Assembly: GCA_003599535.1 (NCBI GenBank)
Contig: QZKQ01000109.1
Coordinates: 1-32,763, forward strand
DNA from: Candidatus Zixiibacteriota bacterium
GTDB lineage: Bacteria; Electryoneota; B3-LCP
Length of the DNA: 32,763 nt
Reading direction: 5' to 3'
Shown: piece after piece, positions 24,705-32,763 of the stretch
How positions within the stretch are numbered: the first letter of the stretch is position 1
Layout of the letters: each line of letters starts with the position of its first letter
The notes under the pieces: model-generated
Told to the model about the DNA's origin: nothing
The model's input: only the letters and a program-made list of their open reading frames with translations
Databases searched by the model: none
Position numbers and translations under genes: made by a program

Positions 24705-26615
24705 ATGAGAGATCATCCTGCCTCTGATCCTTCCGTCACGCTGCAGAAAATTCTTGCCGCGCTGCAGGCGCGCCTGACCGGCACGGCCCTCCCCCCCGAA
24801 GAAGCCACTCGGATCTGCCGGGAAATTCAGGCTCTGACCGCGGCCTACACCCCGGAAGCGGAGAGGCCCATTCAGACGATTGAGGGCCTGCAGTGCGGCG
24901 TCGCTGTCTACCAGGCAGTGGACGAGGGCCGGGATTTCGTTTTCCTCGGGTTCAACGCCGCCGCCGAGCGGCTGGACGGCCTGCCACGATCCCAGGTCCT
25001 GGGACGCCGGCTGCGGGAGGTGTTTCCCGGGGTGGAACAGTTCGGTCTGCTGGAAGTGCTGCAGCGCGTGTGGCGCACCGGGCAGCCGGAAGACCACCCC
25101 ATCACCCACTACCAGGACGAGCGCCTGTTGGCCTGGCGGGAAAACCACGTGTACCGCCTGCCCGGCGGGGAAGTGGTGGCGGTGTACAGCGACGCCACCC
25201 GGCGCCGGCAGGCCGAAGAGTCCCTTTCCAAGTACGCTGCCCTGCTGCAAGACTTGCGCGACGTCGTGCTGCTGGTGCGCCACCGCGACGGCCGCCTGCT
25301 GGAAGCCAATGACGCCGCCCTGGCCGCCTACGGCTACACCTACGACGAGCTGCTGGCCCGGACCATCTTCGACCTGCGCCCGGCCGACGGAGAGAGCCTC
25401 ATCCGGGCGCAGTTGGATAAGGCCCGCGACAACGGCGTGCTGTTCGAGGCCGAGCACCGCCGCAAGGACGGTTCCACCTTCCCCGTGGAAATCAGCTCCC
25501 ATGCCGTCACTGTGGGAGGCGAAGTCTGTCTGCTCAGCGTGGTGCGGGACATCAGTCAGCGGCGCCGGATGAGGGAGCAGATCGAAACCTTGGCCGGCTC
25601 GCTGCAACAGGAGCGCGACGTGCTGAACGCCATCATGGAAAACACCGACACCCACCTGGCGTACCTGGATGCCGGCTTCCATTTCGTGCACGTCAATTCC
25701 GCCTACGTCCGGGGATCGGGCCACCGCCGGGAAGAACTGATCGGCCGCCACCACTTCGAGCTGTTTCCCGACGCCGAGAACCAGGCGATCTTCGAAAAGG
25801 TGCGCGACACCGGCGAACCGATCCGCTTCACCGAAAAGCCCTTCGCCTTCCCGGATCAGCCCGAACGGGGGACTACCTGGTGGGACTGGACTCTGATCCC
25901 GGTGAAGGACGACCGAGGGCGCTTGCAGGGGCTGGCCTTTTCCCTGCAGGACGTCACCCGCCGAAAGCTGGCCGAGGAGGTCATTAAAGCCTCCCTGAAA
26001 GAGAAGGAGACCCTGCTGAAGGAGATCCATCACCGGGTGAAGAACAATCTGCAGATCATTTCCGCCCTGCTGGGGTTGCAGTCGCAGAACCTGCGCGGGA
26101 CCGACGCCGCCAACGTCCTGCGCGAGAGCCAGAGCCGGGTCAAATCCATCGCCCTGGTGCACGAACGGCTGTATCGCTCGCACGACCTGGCCAGCATCCG
26201 CATGCAGGACTACCTGCTGAAACTGCTCCAGGGGCTGTTTCACACTTACGGCGCCCACAACCGCGGGATCACCCTGTCCGCCGATATCAGCGGAATCGAG
26301 CTGGACATTGACACCGCCATGCCGTTGGGCCTGATTGTCAACGAAATCACCTCCAACGCCCTGAAGCACGCCTTCCCGGAGGGCCGCGAAGGGCAGATCG
26401 CGGTGGCCCTGTCCCGGGGGGAGAGCGGCGGTCTGTGCCTGGCGATGCGGGACGACGGGGTGGGGATCCCCGAAGGCATGGACTTCGAGCGCAGCGACAC
26501 CCTGGGCCTGCAACTGGTCGCCACCCTGACCCGGCAGTTGGGGGGAACGCTGGAAGTGCGCCACGGCGGCGGAACCGAAATCAGCCTGACTCTGCCAGCG
26601 GAGAAGAACCCGTAG
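24705..26615 (+). CDS. Soluble HisKA_2 histidine kinase with three PAS domains
   Basis: 636 residues. Unlike the other four kinases it lacks the EEL-rich N-terminal module. A short helical start (about 10-50) leads directly into PAS1 (about 58-168), PAS2 (about 175-288, with EAEHRRKDGSTFPVEISS) and PAS3 (about 303-420). PAS3 has ERGTTWWDWTLIPVKDDRG, a motif I know from PAS domains of methanogen and other anaerobe kinases. The transmitter has [18 protein letters not shown] with His443, an N box ([13 protein letters not shown]) and DDGVGIP. It is cytoplasmic, with no receiver domain. It sits 92 bp after the five-PAS kinase and 48 bp before the nine-PAS kinase, with no visible ribosome site. Confidence 0.93.
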   Translation: MRDHPASDPSVTLQKILAALQARLTGTALPPEEATRICREIQALTAAYTPEAERPIQTIEGLQCGVAVYQAVDEGRDFVFLGFNAAAERLDGLPRSQVLGRRLREVFPGVEQFGLLEVLQRVWRTGQPEDHPITHYQDERLLAWRENHVYRLPGGEVVAVYSDATRRRQAEESLSKYAALLQDLRDVVLLVRHRDGRLLEANDAALAAYGYTYDELLARTIFDLRPADGESLIRAQLDKARDNGVLFEAEHRRKDGSTFPVEISSHAVTVGGEVCLLSVVRDISQRRRMREQIETLAGSLQQERDVLNAIMENTDTHLAYLDAGFHFVHVNSAYVRGSGHRREELIGRHHFELFPDAENQAIFEKVRDTGEPIRFTEKPFAFPDQPERGTTWWDWTLIPVKDDRGRLQGLAFSLQDVTRRKLAEEVIKASLKEKETLLKEIHHRVKNNLQIISALLGLQSQNLRGTDAANVLRESQSRVKSIALVHERLYRSHDLASIRMQDYLLKLLQGLFHTYGAHNRGITLSADISGIELDIDTAMPLGLIVNEITSNALKHAFPEGREGQIAVALSRGESGGLCLAMRDDGVGIPEGMDFERSDTLGLQLVATLTRQLGGTLEVRHGGGTEISLTLPAEKNP

Positions 26616-26663
26616 CGACACCATTGTCTCCAGTATCATCCTGGATTTACCACGGTCGCAATC

Positions 26664-29600
26664 ATGGGAAACGAACGCAAAAATGACAAGAAGCGCTCCG
26701 GCACCTCCCGGAAAAAGGATTCCGGCTGCGCCTTTCTGACCATGCAGGGCCGCCCCGCAAACCCTACCCCTTTCAGGGAGGGGTTGAGCCGCCAGATTGA
26801 CGACCTGCTGGAGCGGGTCGCCCGATGGCGGTCCACCGGCGAGGCCAAGCCGTCCGATGCGGCCGCCCTGGTGCCCCAGCTCACCGATGAACTGGCCACT
26901 CTGATGGAGGAACTGCACACCGCCGGCGAGACCTTAAGCCAGCAGAACGAGGAGTTGGCCGGGGCGCACGTCTACCTGGAGGAGGAGCGCCGCCGCTACC
27001 AGGAGCTGTTCGACCTGGCGCCCGACGGTTACCTGGTCACCGACGCCCAGGGGGTCATCCTGGAGGCCAACCAGGCTGCCGCCCGCCTCCTGCGCGTTCC
27101 GCCCGATTTCCTGGGGGGCAAATCCCTGTCCCTGTACCTGGGCCGGGGGAGCCGCAAGGATTTCCAGGATTTGATCGCCCAGGCGAGCCAGGGCGAGCCC
27201 CGCCTGCTGGAAATCGAGCTGCAGGTGAAACCGGTGCAGGCCGCCCCGTTCCCCGCCGCCGTCAGCGCCGTGGCCAGCCGGGATACCCTGGGCCGGTTGC
27301 AGGGGCTGCTCTGGCTCCTGCGTGATATTACCCTGCTGAAGGCCGCCGAAAGGGTGCAGAAAGAGCATCGCCAGAGCCTGGAAGAAGCGGTCCGTGCGCG
27401 GACCGCTGAACTGCAGGAGGTCAACGACCGCCTGCAGGCCGAGGTGGACGAACGCCTGATCGCGGAAGAAGAGCTGCGCCAGCAGAACGAGGAGCTGGTG
27501 GCCGCCCGCGCCGCCCTGGAAACGGAGCGCCACCGTTACCTGGAGCTGTTCGAGTTCGCCCCGGCGGGGTACCTCGTCACCAGCCTGGAAGGCGGAATTC
27601 AGGAAGCCAACCGCCACGCCGCCGCACTGTTGAACCAGTCTCCGGCAGAGCTGAATGGACTAAACCTCACCCACTTCGTGGCGCCGGAAAGCCGGGACGA
27701 TTTCACCGCCTGCCTGGCCCGGATGCGGGCGGGGGAGAGCGATGAAGTCCTCGATTGGGACGTGGCCATGCAGACCGGGGAGGGGCGCGGCTTTCCCGGG
27801 GCCATCAACGTTCGGGTCATGCGCGAGGCCCAGGGCCGGCGGACCGGCCTGCGCTGGCTGGTGCGCGACATCACCGACCGCAAGCGGGCGGAGGAGACCG
27901 TGCGCGCCTCCGAAGAGCGCTACCGCATCGTCGCGGACAACACCTACGATTGGGAATTCTGGCGCGATCCGGACGGCCGCTTTCTTTACTGTTCTCCCTC
28001 CTGCCAGCGCCATACCGGATATTCCGCCGAGGAATTCATCGCGGATCCGATCCTGCTGGACCGGCTGATCCTTCCCGACGATCTGGCAGCTTTTCAGGGC
28101 CACCTTAACCATGAAGACGGGCAACAGCACCCGGTGCAGATCCAATTCCGGATCCGGCGTCCGAACGGGACGGAGGTCTGGATTGAGCATTTGTGCCGGC
28201 CGATGTTCGACGCCCAGGGGCGGTTCCTGGGAGAACGGGGCAGCAACCGCGATATCACCGAACGCAAGCAGACCGAAGCCGCCCTGCTGTCCGCCAACCA
28301 GCAATTACAGGATCAGAAGGAGGAATTGGAAGCGGCCAATGAGGAGCTGACCGTGCAGGAGGAGGAGCTCCGGGTGGCCTACGAGGAGTTGCGCGACAAG
28401 CAGGAAGCGCTGGTGGAATCCGAACGGCGCTACCGGGAACTGGTCAAGTACGCCCCCGCTGCCATTTACGAGCTGGACTTCCGCCGCCAGAAGTTCGTCA
28501 CCGTCAATGACGCCCTGTGCCAGATAACGGGCTACACTCGCGAAGAGCTGCTGACCATGAATCCCTTCGACCTGCTGGACGAGCCGGGCAAGGCGCTGTT
28601 CCAGAAGCGCATCAACCAGTGGCTGTCGGGCGAAGAGCCGGACGAACAAGTCGAATTCCGGGTGAACGCCAAGGACGGGCGGGAAGTATACGCCGCCCTG
28701 AACGTCACCTTCACCCTGGACGAACAGGGCCGGCCTCTGGGGGCCACGGTCATCGGCCACGACGTGACCGAGCGCAAGCGGGCCGAAGAAGCGCTGCGGG
28801 CCAGCGAGGCGAATATCCGGTCAATCGCCGAAAATATTCCCTCGGTGCTGATGCGGTATAACCGCGAAATGCAGGTGGTGTATCTGAGCCCGCAAGCTGA
28901 AGCCATTACCGGTATTCCCATCTCGAAATTCCTGGGCCACACCAATCGCGAGGTGGGGATGCCGGAAGATTTGTGCGACCAGTGGGAAGCGGCGTTGGAG
29001 CAGGTATTCCATTCCAGTGAAGGACAGAGCCTGGAGTTCGATCTCCCGACGGCTCAGGAAGTCCGTACTTTCCTGCTGAAATTCGTCCCGGAATTCGATT
29101 CCGACAGGCTCACTGTGCGTCATGTTTTGGGGATCTCAACCGACATCACCGAGCGCAAGCGGGCCGAAGAGGCGCTGCGCCAGGCGCATGAGCGCACTTC
29201 AGCCATCCTCGAGTCCATCAGCGACAGTTTCCTGGCTATGGATGAAGACTGGCGCATTACCTTCATCAATCAGCGGGCGATAGGGTACGGAAAAAGGCCC
29301 CTTGATGAAGTGCTGGGGAAAACTATCTGGGAAGCTTTCCCCGCTATTCTCGGTACTCCACTGGAGGAGTTTTATCGCCAAACCATGCAAAGCCGCAGGG
29401 CATTGACTTATGTCAATCCCAGTGTAGTAGCCCCAGGTGCGTATTTTGAGCTGCATGCCTATCCATTTGGGAATGGCTTGTCTGTCTTTGGCCAGGATAT
29501 CACCGAGCGCAAGCGGGCCGAAGAGGCGCTGAGGGAGAGCGAAGAGCGCTATCGGGCTTTCTTCAGGAGCAGCATTGACGCGATCCTGATCACGACTCCT

Positions 29601-31283
29601 GAAGGGGGTATTGAAGCCGCCAACTCGGAAGCCTGCCGCCTGTTCGGCATGACTGAAGCGGAATTGATTCAGGCCGGCCGCTGGGGGATACAGGATGAGA
29701 CCGACCCGCGGATCCCGCAGGCGCTGGCCGAAAGAGCCCGCACCGGACGCTTTCGGGGCGACCTTAATCTGAAACGGAAAGATGGGACTATCTTCCCCGG
29801 GGAGATATCCACCGCACTGTATAATGCTGAAAAAGGCGCAGAGAAGACGGCCATGATCATCCGCGATGTCACCGAGCGCAAGCGGATGGAAGAGGCGTTG
29901 CGCCGGAGCGAGGAGAAGTACCGCTCGCTGTTCGAGCAGATGGGCGAAGGGTTCGTCGTCGGCCGCATGATCTATGACGATCAGGGTAACGCCTGCGACT
30001 ACCAATTCGTCGAAGCCAACCCCGCCTACGAGCGCCTGACCGGCCTGCCCCGCGAACTGTCGCTGCAGAAGACCATCCGGGAACTCATCCCCACCCTGGA
30101 GCCGCCCTGGATCGAGCAGCACGCCCGGGTGGCGGAAACCGGCGAATCGTGCCACTGGGAAAGCTACAACGAACAGGTGGGCCGCCACTACAGCATTCAC
30201 AGCTTCCAGCCGGGCCCGGGCATGTTCGCCTCGGTCTTCACCGATATCACTGATAACAAAAAAGCCGAGCAGACCCTGCGCGAGAGCGAGGAGCGCTTCC
30301 GCGTCATGGCCGACAGTTCCCCCTTTATGATCTGGGTCACCGACACCCGCGGTGACGTCCAGTTCGTCAACCGCGCCTACCAGGAATTCTTCGGCGTAAC
30401 CCTGGAGCAGGTGCTGGGACCCGGCTGGCAGCCGCTGGTGCACCCCGAAGATCACGAAGCCTATGTGCAGGGGTTTCTGACCGCCGTCTGGGAGCGCCGG
30501 CCCTTCAGCTCGGAAGCCCGCGTGCGCCACGCCGACGGCCAATGGCGCTGGATCATGTCCGTGGGCGAACCGCGCTTCTCCCCCGATGGCGAGTACCTGG
30601 GCCACGTGGGCAGCAGTCCGGACATCACGGAGATGAGGCAGAGCGAGGAGCGGATCCAGGCTTCCCTGGACGAGAAGGTGGTCCTGCTGAAGGAGATTCA
30701 CCACCGGGTGAAGAACAACCTGCAGATCGTATCGGCCCTGTTGGGCCTGCAGCGCGGGCGGATCAAGGATCCGGCCATGGAGATCATCCTGCGCGACAGC
30801 CAGAGCCGCATCCGTTCCATCGCCCTGGTGCACGAGAAGCTCTACCGCTCCCGCGACCTGGCCCGGGTGGACTTGGCCGAATACCTCACCGTGCTGACCA
30901 GCAGCCTGCTGCAGTCCTATGGCGCCCGCGACCGGGTAACCCTGGAAATTGACGCCGACCCCTTGAGTCTGGACGTGGACACCATCCTGCCCTGCGGCCT
31001 GGTCGTCAACGAACTGGTGTCCAACGCCCTGAAGCACGCCTTCCCCGAAGGACGCCAGGGCCTCGTGCGTATTCTCCTGAAAGAGGCGGGCGGAATAGTG
31101 CGCCTGATAGTCGAGGATGACGGTGTCGGTTTGCCCCCGGGATTGGATTACCACAAGTCCGATTCCCTGGGGCTGCAACTGATCCACACTCTGGCCCAGC
31201 AGTTGAACGCCACGGTGAACATGGCCGCCGGCCCGGGGACCCGCGTCACCATCGAGATTCCGCTGGAGTCCGCCGCGCCGTAA
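26664..31283 (+). CDS. Giant soluble HisKA_2 histidine kinase with nine PAS domains
   Basis: 1539 residues. A basic start and helical EEL-type module (about 40-105) lead to PAS1 (from about 110). A second copy of the same helix-plus-PAS module follows (helices about 240-285, PAS2 from about 290). Then come PAS3 (418), PAS4 (588, after a long coiled coil rich in EELE at 545-585), PAS5 (716), PAS6 (845), PAS7 (961), PAS8 (1084) and PAS9 (1210). The transmitter has [18 protein letters not shown] with His1347, an N box ([13 protein letters not shown]) and DDGVGLPPG. No membrane segment and no receiver domain. PAS-PAS joints repeatedly read TERKRAEEALR and are nearly identical in DNA. PAS6 is visibly poorer in G+C than its flanks. 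Probably integrates several cytoplasmic signals or redox cues (inference). Confidence 0.93.
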   Translation: MGNERKNDKKRSGTSRKKDSGCAFLTMQGRPANPTPFREGLSRQIDDLLERVARWRSTGEAKPSDAAALVPQLTDELATLMEELHTAGETLSQQNEELAGAHVYLEEERRRYQELFDLAPDGYLVTDAQGVILEANQAAARLLRVPPDFLGGKSLSLYLGRGSRKDFQDLIAQASQGEPRLLEIELQVKPVQAAPFPAAVSAVASRDTLGRLQGLLWLLRDITLLKAAERVQKEHRQSLEEAVRARTAELQEVNDRLQAEVDERLIAEEELRQQNEELVAARAALETERHRYLELFEFAPAGYLVTSLEGGIQEANRHAAALLNQSPAELNGLNLTHFVAPESRDDFTACLARMRAGESDEVLDWDVAMQTGEGRGFPGAINVRVMREAQGRRTGLRWLVRDITDRKRAEETVRASEERYRIVADNTYDWEFWRDPDGRFLYCSPSCQRHTGYSAEEFIADPILLDRLILPDDLAAFQGHLNHEDGQQHPVQIQFRIRRPNGTEVWIEHLCRPMFDAQGRFLGERGSNRDITERKQTEAALLSANQQLQDQKEELEAANEELTVQEEELRVAYEELRDKQEALVESERRYRELVKYAPAAIYELDFRRQKFVTVNDALCQITGYTREELLTMNPFDLLDEPGKALFQKRINQWLSGEEPDEQVEFRVNAKDGREVYAALNVTFTLDEQGRPLGATVIGHDVTERKRAEEALRASEANIRSIAENIPSVLMRYNREMQVVYLSPQAEAITGIPISKFLGHTNREVGMPEDLCDQWEAALEQVFHSSEGQSLEFDLPTAQEVRTFLLKFVPEFDSDRLTVRHVLGISTDITERKRAEEALRQAHERTSAILESISDSFLAMDEDWRITFINQRAIGYGKRPLDEVLGKTIWEAFPAILGTPLEEFYRQTMQSRRALTYVNPSVVAPGAYFELHAYPFGNGLSVFGQDITERKRAEEALRESEERYRAFFRSSIDAILITTPEGGIEAANSEACRLFGMTEAELIQAGRWGIQDETDPRIPQALAERARTGRFRGDLNLKRKDGTIFPGEISTALYNAEKGAEKTAMIIRDVTERKRMEEALRRSEEKYRSLFEQMGEGFVVGRMIYDDQGNACDYQFVEANPAYERLTGLPRELSLQKTIRELIPTLEPPWIEQHARVAETGESCHWESYNEQVGRHYSIHSFQPGPGMFASVFTDITDNKKAEQTLRESEERFRVMADSSPFMIWVTDTRGDVQFVNRAYQEFFGVTLEQVLGPGWQPLVHPEDHEAYVQGFLTAVWERRPFSSEARVRHADGQWRWIMSVGEPRFSPDGEYLGHVGSSPDITEMRQSEERIQASLDEKVVLLKEIHHRVKNNLQIVSALLGLQRGRIKDPAMEIILRDSQSRIRSIALVHEKLYRSRDLARVDLAEYLTVLTSSLLQSYGARDRVTLEIDADPLSLDVDTILPCGLVVNELVSNALKHAFPEGRQGLVRILLKEAGGIVRLIVEDDGVGLPPGLDYHKSDSLGLQLIHTLAQQLNATVNMAAGPGTRVTIEIPLESAAP
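28767..29532 (+). repeat. Three near-identical PAS-PAS linker sequences
   Basis: Copies of about 32 bp starting ACCGAGCGCAAGCGGGCCGA lie at 28767-28798, 29148-29179 and 29502-29532. The last two are identical over 33 bp (29145-29177 and 29499-29531) and 354 bp (118 codons) apart. A weaker fourth copy is at 29871-29900. Each encodes TERKRAEEAL, the helix joining successive PAS domains. Confidence 0.8.
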
Positions 31284-31398
31284 GCGCCGGACTGCAGTAA
31301 AAGGAATCTTTATCCAAGTTGAACCGTAAAAATGGGGCTGGGTGTCTGCGTAATGTATTGTATGTACGGAAATTAAATGCAAGTTATGGTGTTGAACA

Positions 31399-32664
31399 GT
31401 GGAAACGGCAGATTTACAGGATTTGCTGGATGATCTAAAACAGCGAATCAGCGAGAAATATGAAACCTGCCAGTGCGACCTGCCGCCCGACCTCCTGGAC
31501 GAACTTCAGGCTGTGCTGGATGCCGCCATGCAGGAGAAGATCGCCCAGCGGGATGAGTCGGATCGCCTGTTCCGGGAAGAGATGACCCAGCGCCGGCTCA
31601 TGGATGAGGCGTTGCAGGCGCAGAACGAAGAGTTGGAGGATACCCGCCTGATAGCCGAACGGGAGCGCCGGCGCTACCTGGATTTGTTCGAGTTCGCCCC
31701 CGACGCCTACCTGATCACCGACAGCCGGGGGAACATCCGCGAGGCCAACCGGGCCGCAGTCCTGCTCCTGAATGCGCCCCAGGCCGATCTGACTCTGGGC
31801 TGGCCCCTGCGCCGGTTTGTCGTGCCGGAAGAACGCCGCCGGTTGGATTCCCGTCTGGAGCAGATGGCCCCCCATCCCGGCGCTCGGGAGTCCCTGGACC
31901 TGACGCTGCAGCCTCGCCGCAGCGAGCCCCTGCTCGCCTCGGCCGTGGTGGCGCCCATCGTCGGGCCTGACGGCCGGGTTGCCGGGTTGCGCTGGATGCT
32001 GCGCGACGTCACGGAGGCCCGCCAGGCGGAAGCGCGCCTCAAGGCCTCTCTGGACGAGAAGGTGGTCCTGCTGAAGGAGATCCACCACCGGGTGAAGAAC
32101 AACCTGCAGATCATCTCGGCCCTGCTGGGCCTGCAGCGCGGCCGGGTCACGGACCCGGGGGCGGAGACGATCCTGCGCGACAGCCAGAACCGCATCCGTT
32201 CCATCGCCCTGGTGCACGAGAAGCTCTACCGCTCCCACGACCTGGCCCGGGTGGACCTGGCCGAATACCTGGGTGCCCTGGCCGGCAGTCTGGTACAATC
32301 CTACGCCGCCGCGCCGCGGGTGACCCTGGAGATCGAGGCCGAGCCGGTGCACCTGGATATTGATACCATTCTCCCCTGCGGCCTGATCGTCAACGAGTTG
32401 GTGTCTAACGCCCTGAAACATGCGTTTCCAGGGAGGCGGGACGGCGCCATTACCGTGTCCCTGGCCGCCGCCGAGGGCGCCGTACGCCTGCGCGTGCGCG
32501 ACGACGGCGTGGGCTTCCCCCCCGAGGTGGACTACCGCCGCTCCGATTCCCTGGGCCTGCAACTGATCCGCAGCCTGGCCGGGCAGTTGGGCGCCACCTT
32601 GGAACTTACTGCCCCTCCAGAGGGAGGGGCGGATTTTCTCCTGGTCATCCCTAAGAACGCCTAG
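31399..32664 (+). CDS. Soluble HisKA_2 histidine kinase with one PAS domain
   Basis: 421 residues from a GTG at 31399; a TTG at 31393 is an alternative and neither has a clear ribosome site. The N-terminal helical region (about 1-90, ending [19 protein letters not shown]) is the module shared with three sister kinases. A single PAS domain follows (about 93-208, [15 protein letters not shown]). The transmitter has [18 protein letters not shown] with His230, an N box ([13 protein letters not shown]) and DDGVGFPPE. Its transmitter DNA is nearly identical to that of the nine-PAS kinase, including a 47-bp perfect match. No receiver domain or membrane segment. It is the minimal form of the array and the last gene in the window; a palindromic region follows. 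Confidence 0.93.
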   Translation: METADLQDLLDDLKQRISEKYETCQCDLPPDLLDELQAVLDAAMQEKIAQRDESDRLFREEMTQRRLMDEALQAQNEELEDTRLIAERERRRYLDLFEFAPDAYLITDSRGNIREANRAAVLLLNAPQADLTLGWPLRRFVVPEERRRLDSRLEQMAPHPGARESLDLTLQPRRSEPLLASAVVAPIVGPDGRVAGLRWMLRDVTEARQAEARLKASLDEKVVLLKEIHHRVKNNLQIISALLGLQRGRVTDPGAETILRDSQNRIRSIALVHEKLYRSHDLARVDLAEYLGALAGSLVQSYAAAPRVTLEIEAEPVHLDIDTILPCGLIVNELVSNALKHAFPGRRDGAITVSLAAAEGAVRLRVRDDGVGFPPEVDYRRSDSLGLQLIRSLAGQLGATLELTAPPEGGADFLLVIPKNA

Positions 32665-32675
32665 CATAATGAGTT

Positions 32676-32759
32676 CCTGCCGGAATTGAAGCGCAGCGAT
32701 TTCCGGCAGGTCAGCCGCCAGGAATCATCCGTCTGCCGACGGATTCCAATCCTGGCGGC
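32676..32759. repeat. Palindromic region after the last kinase gene
   Basis: CCTGCCGGAA (32676-32685) pairs with TTCCGGCAGG (32701-32710). GCCGCCAGGA (32714-32723) pairs with TCCTGGCGGC (32750-32759), enclosing an ATCCGTC/GACGGAT hairpin. A 23-bp part (32725-32747) is identical to 2482-2504 within an R1 repeat. It may act as a transcript-ending structure but has no T-tract. Confidence 0.65.
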
Positions 32760-32763
32760 AACC

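Overview
The window is a G+C-rich bacterial chromosome segment (most coding lines near 65% G+C by eye). Four secreted proteins end in a PNPFNP-type C-terminal sorting domain (type IX secretion tail, FlgD-Ig-like), and one of them is a gingipain-like C25 peptidase. That combination points to the Fibrobacteres-Chlorobi-Bacteroidetes (FCB) superphylum, most likely an uncultivated lineage. The phylum cannot be fixed from this sequence.

Layout. (1) 1-7807, secreted proteins: the 3' part of a C25 peptidase gene, a propeller-like secreted protein, and on the minus strand a two-gene operon of paralogous seven-repeat proteins (7 x about 52 residues), all with the sorting tail. Spacers here hold strong terminators, period-7 tandem repeats and a dispersed repeat (called R1 here). 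(2) 8279-9837, an aldo/keto reductase and a LmbE/PIG-L deacetylase overlapping by ATGA. (3) 9838-10890, a gene-free block packed with R1 copies; its centre is a nested palindrome of about 670 bp. (4) 10891-13929, a zinc-type dehydrogenase lacking the structural-zinc loop, overlapping a Gfo/Idh/MocA oxidoreductase, then a DUF202 membrane protein and a convergent lipoprotein. (5) 14222-17117, a formate/nitrite-transporter family protein and the ribosome-associated GTPase TypA/BipA. A second dispersed repeat (R2) lies before the first and after the second. (6) 17579-32664, a 15-kb signalling cluster.

The signalling cluster starts with a stand-alone CheB methylesterase domain translationally coupled to a CheR-PAS-coiled-coil-PAS protein. 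Five consecutive soluble HisKA_2-type histidine kinases follow, with 2, 5, 3, 9 and 1 PAS domains. None has a transmembrane segment or receiver domain, and no response regulator, CheA, CheW or chemoreceptor gene is present. CheB, CheR, PAS and HisKA_2 modules often occur fused in one polypeptide, so this looks like a split version whose kinase part was amplified. Nearly identical DNA at PAS-PAS linkers, a G+C-poor PAS module and near-identical transmitter DNA in the last two kinases suggest PAS shuffling and recent duplication or gene conversion.

The most unusual features are: a 45-bp palindromic element in frame inside a sorting domain; period-7 repeats with different units in five spacers; the nested palindrome at 10006-10675; and the modular kinase array. 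No tRNA, rRNA, CRISPR array, transposase or phage gene was recognised.
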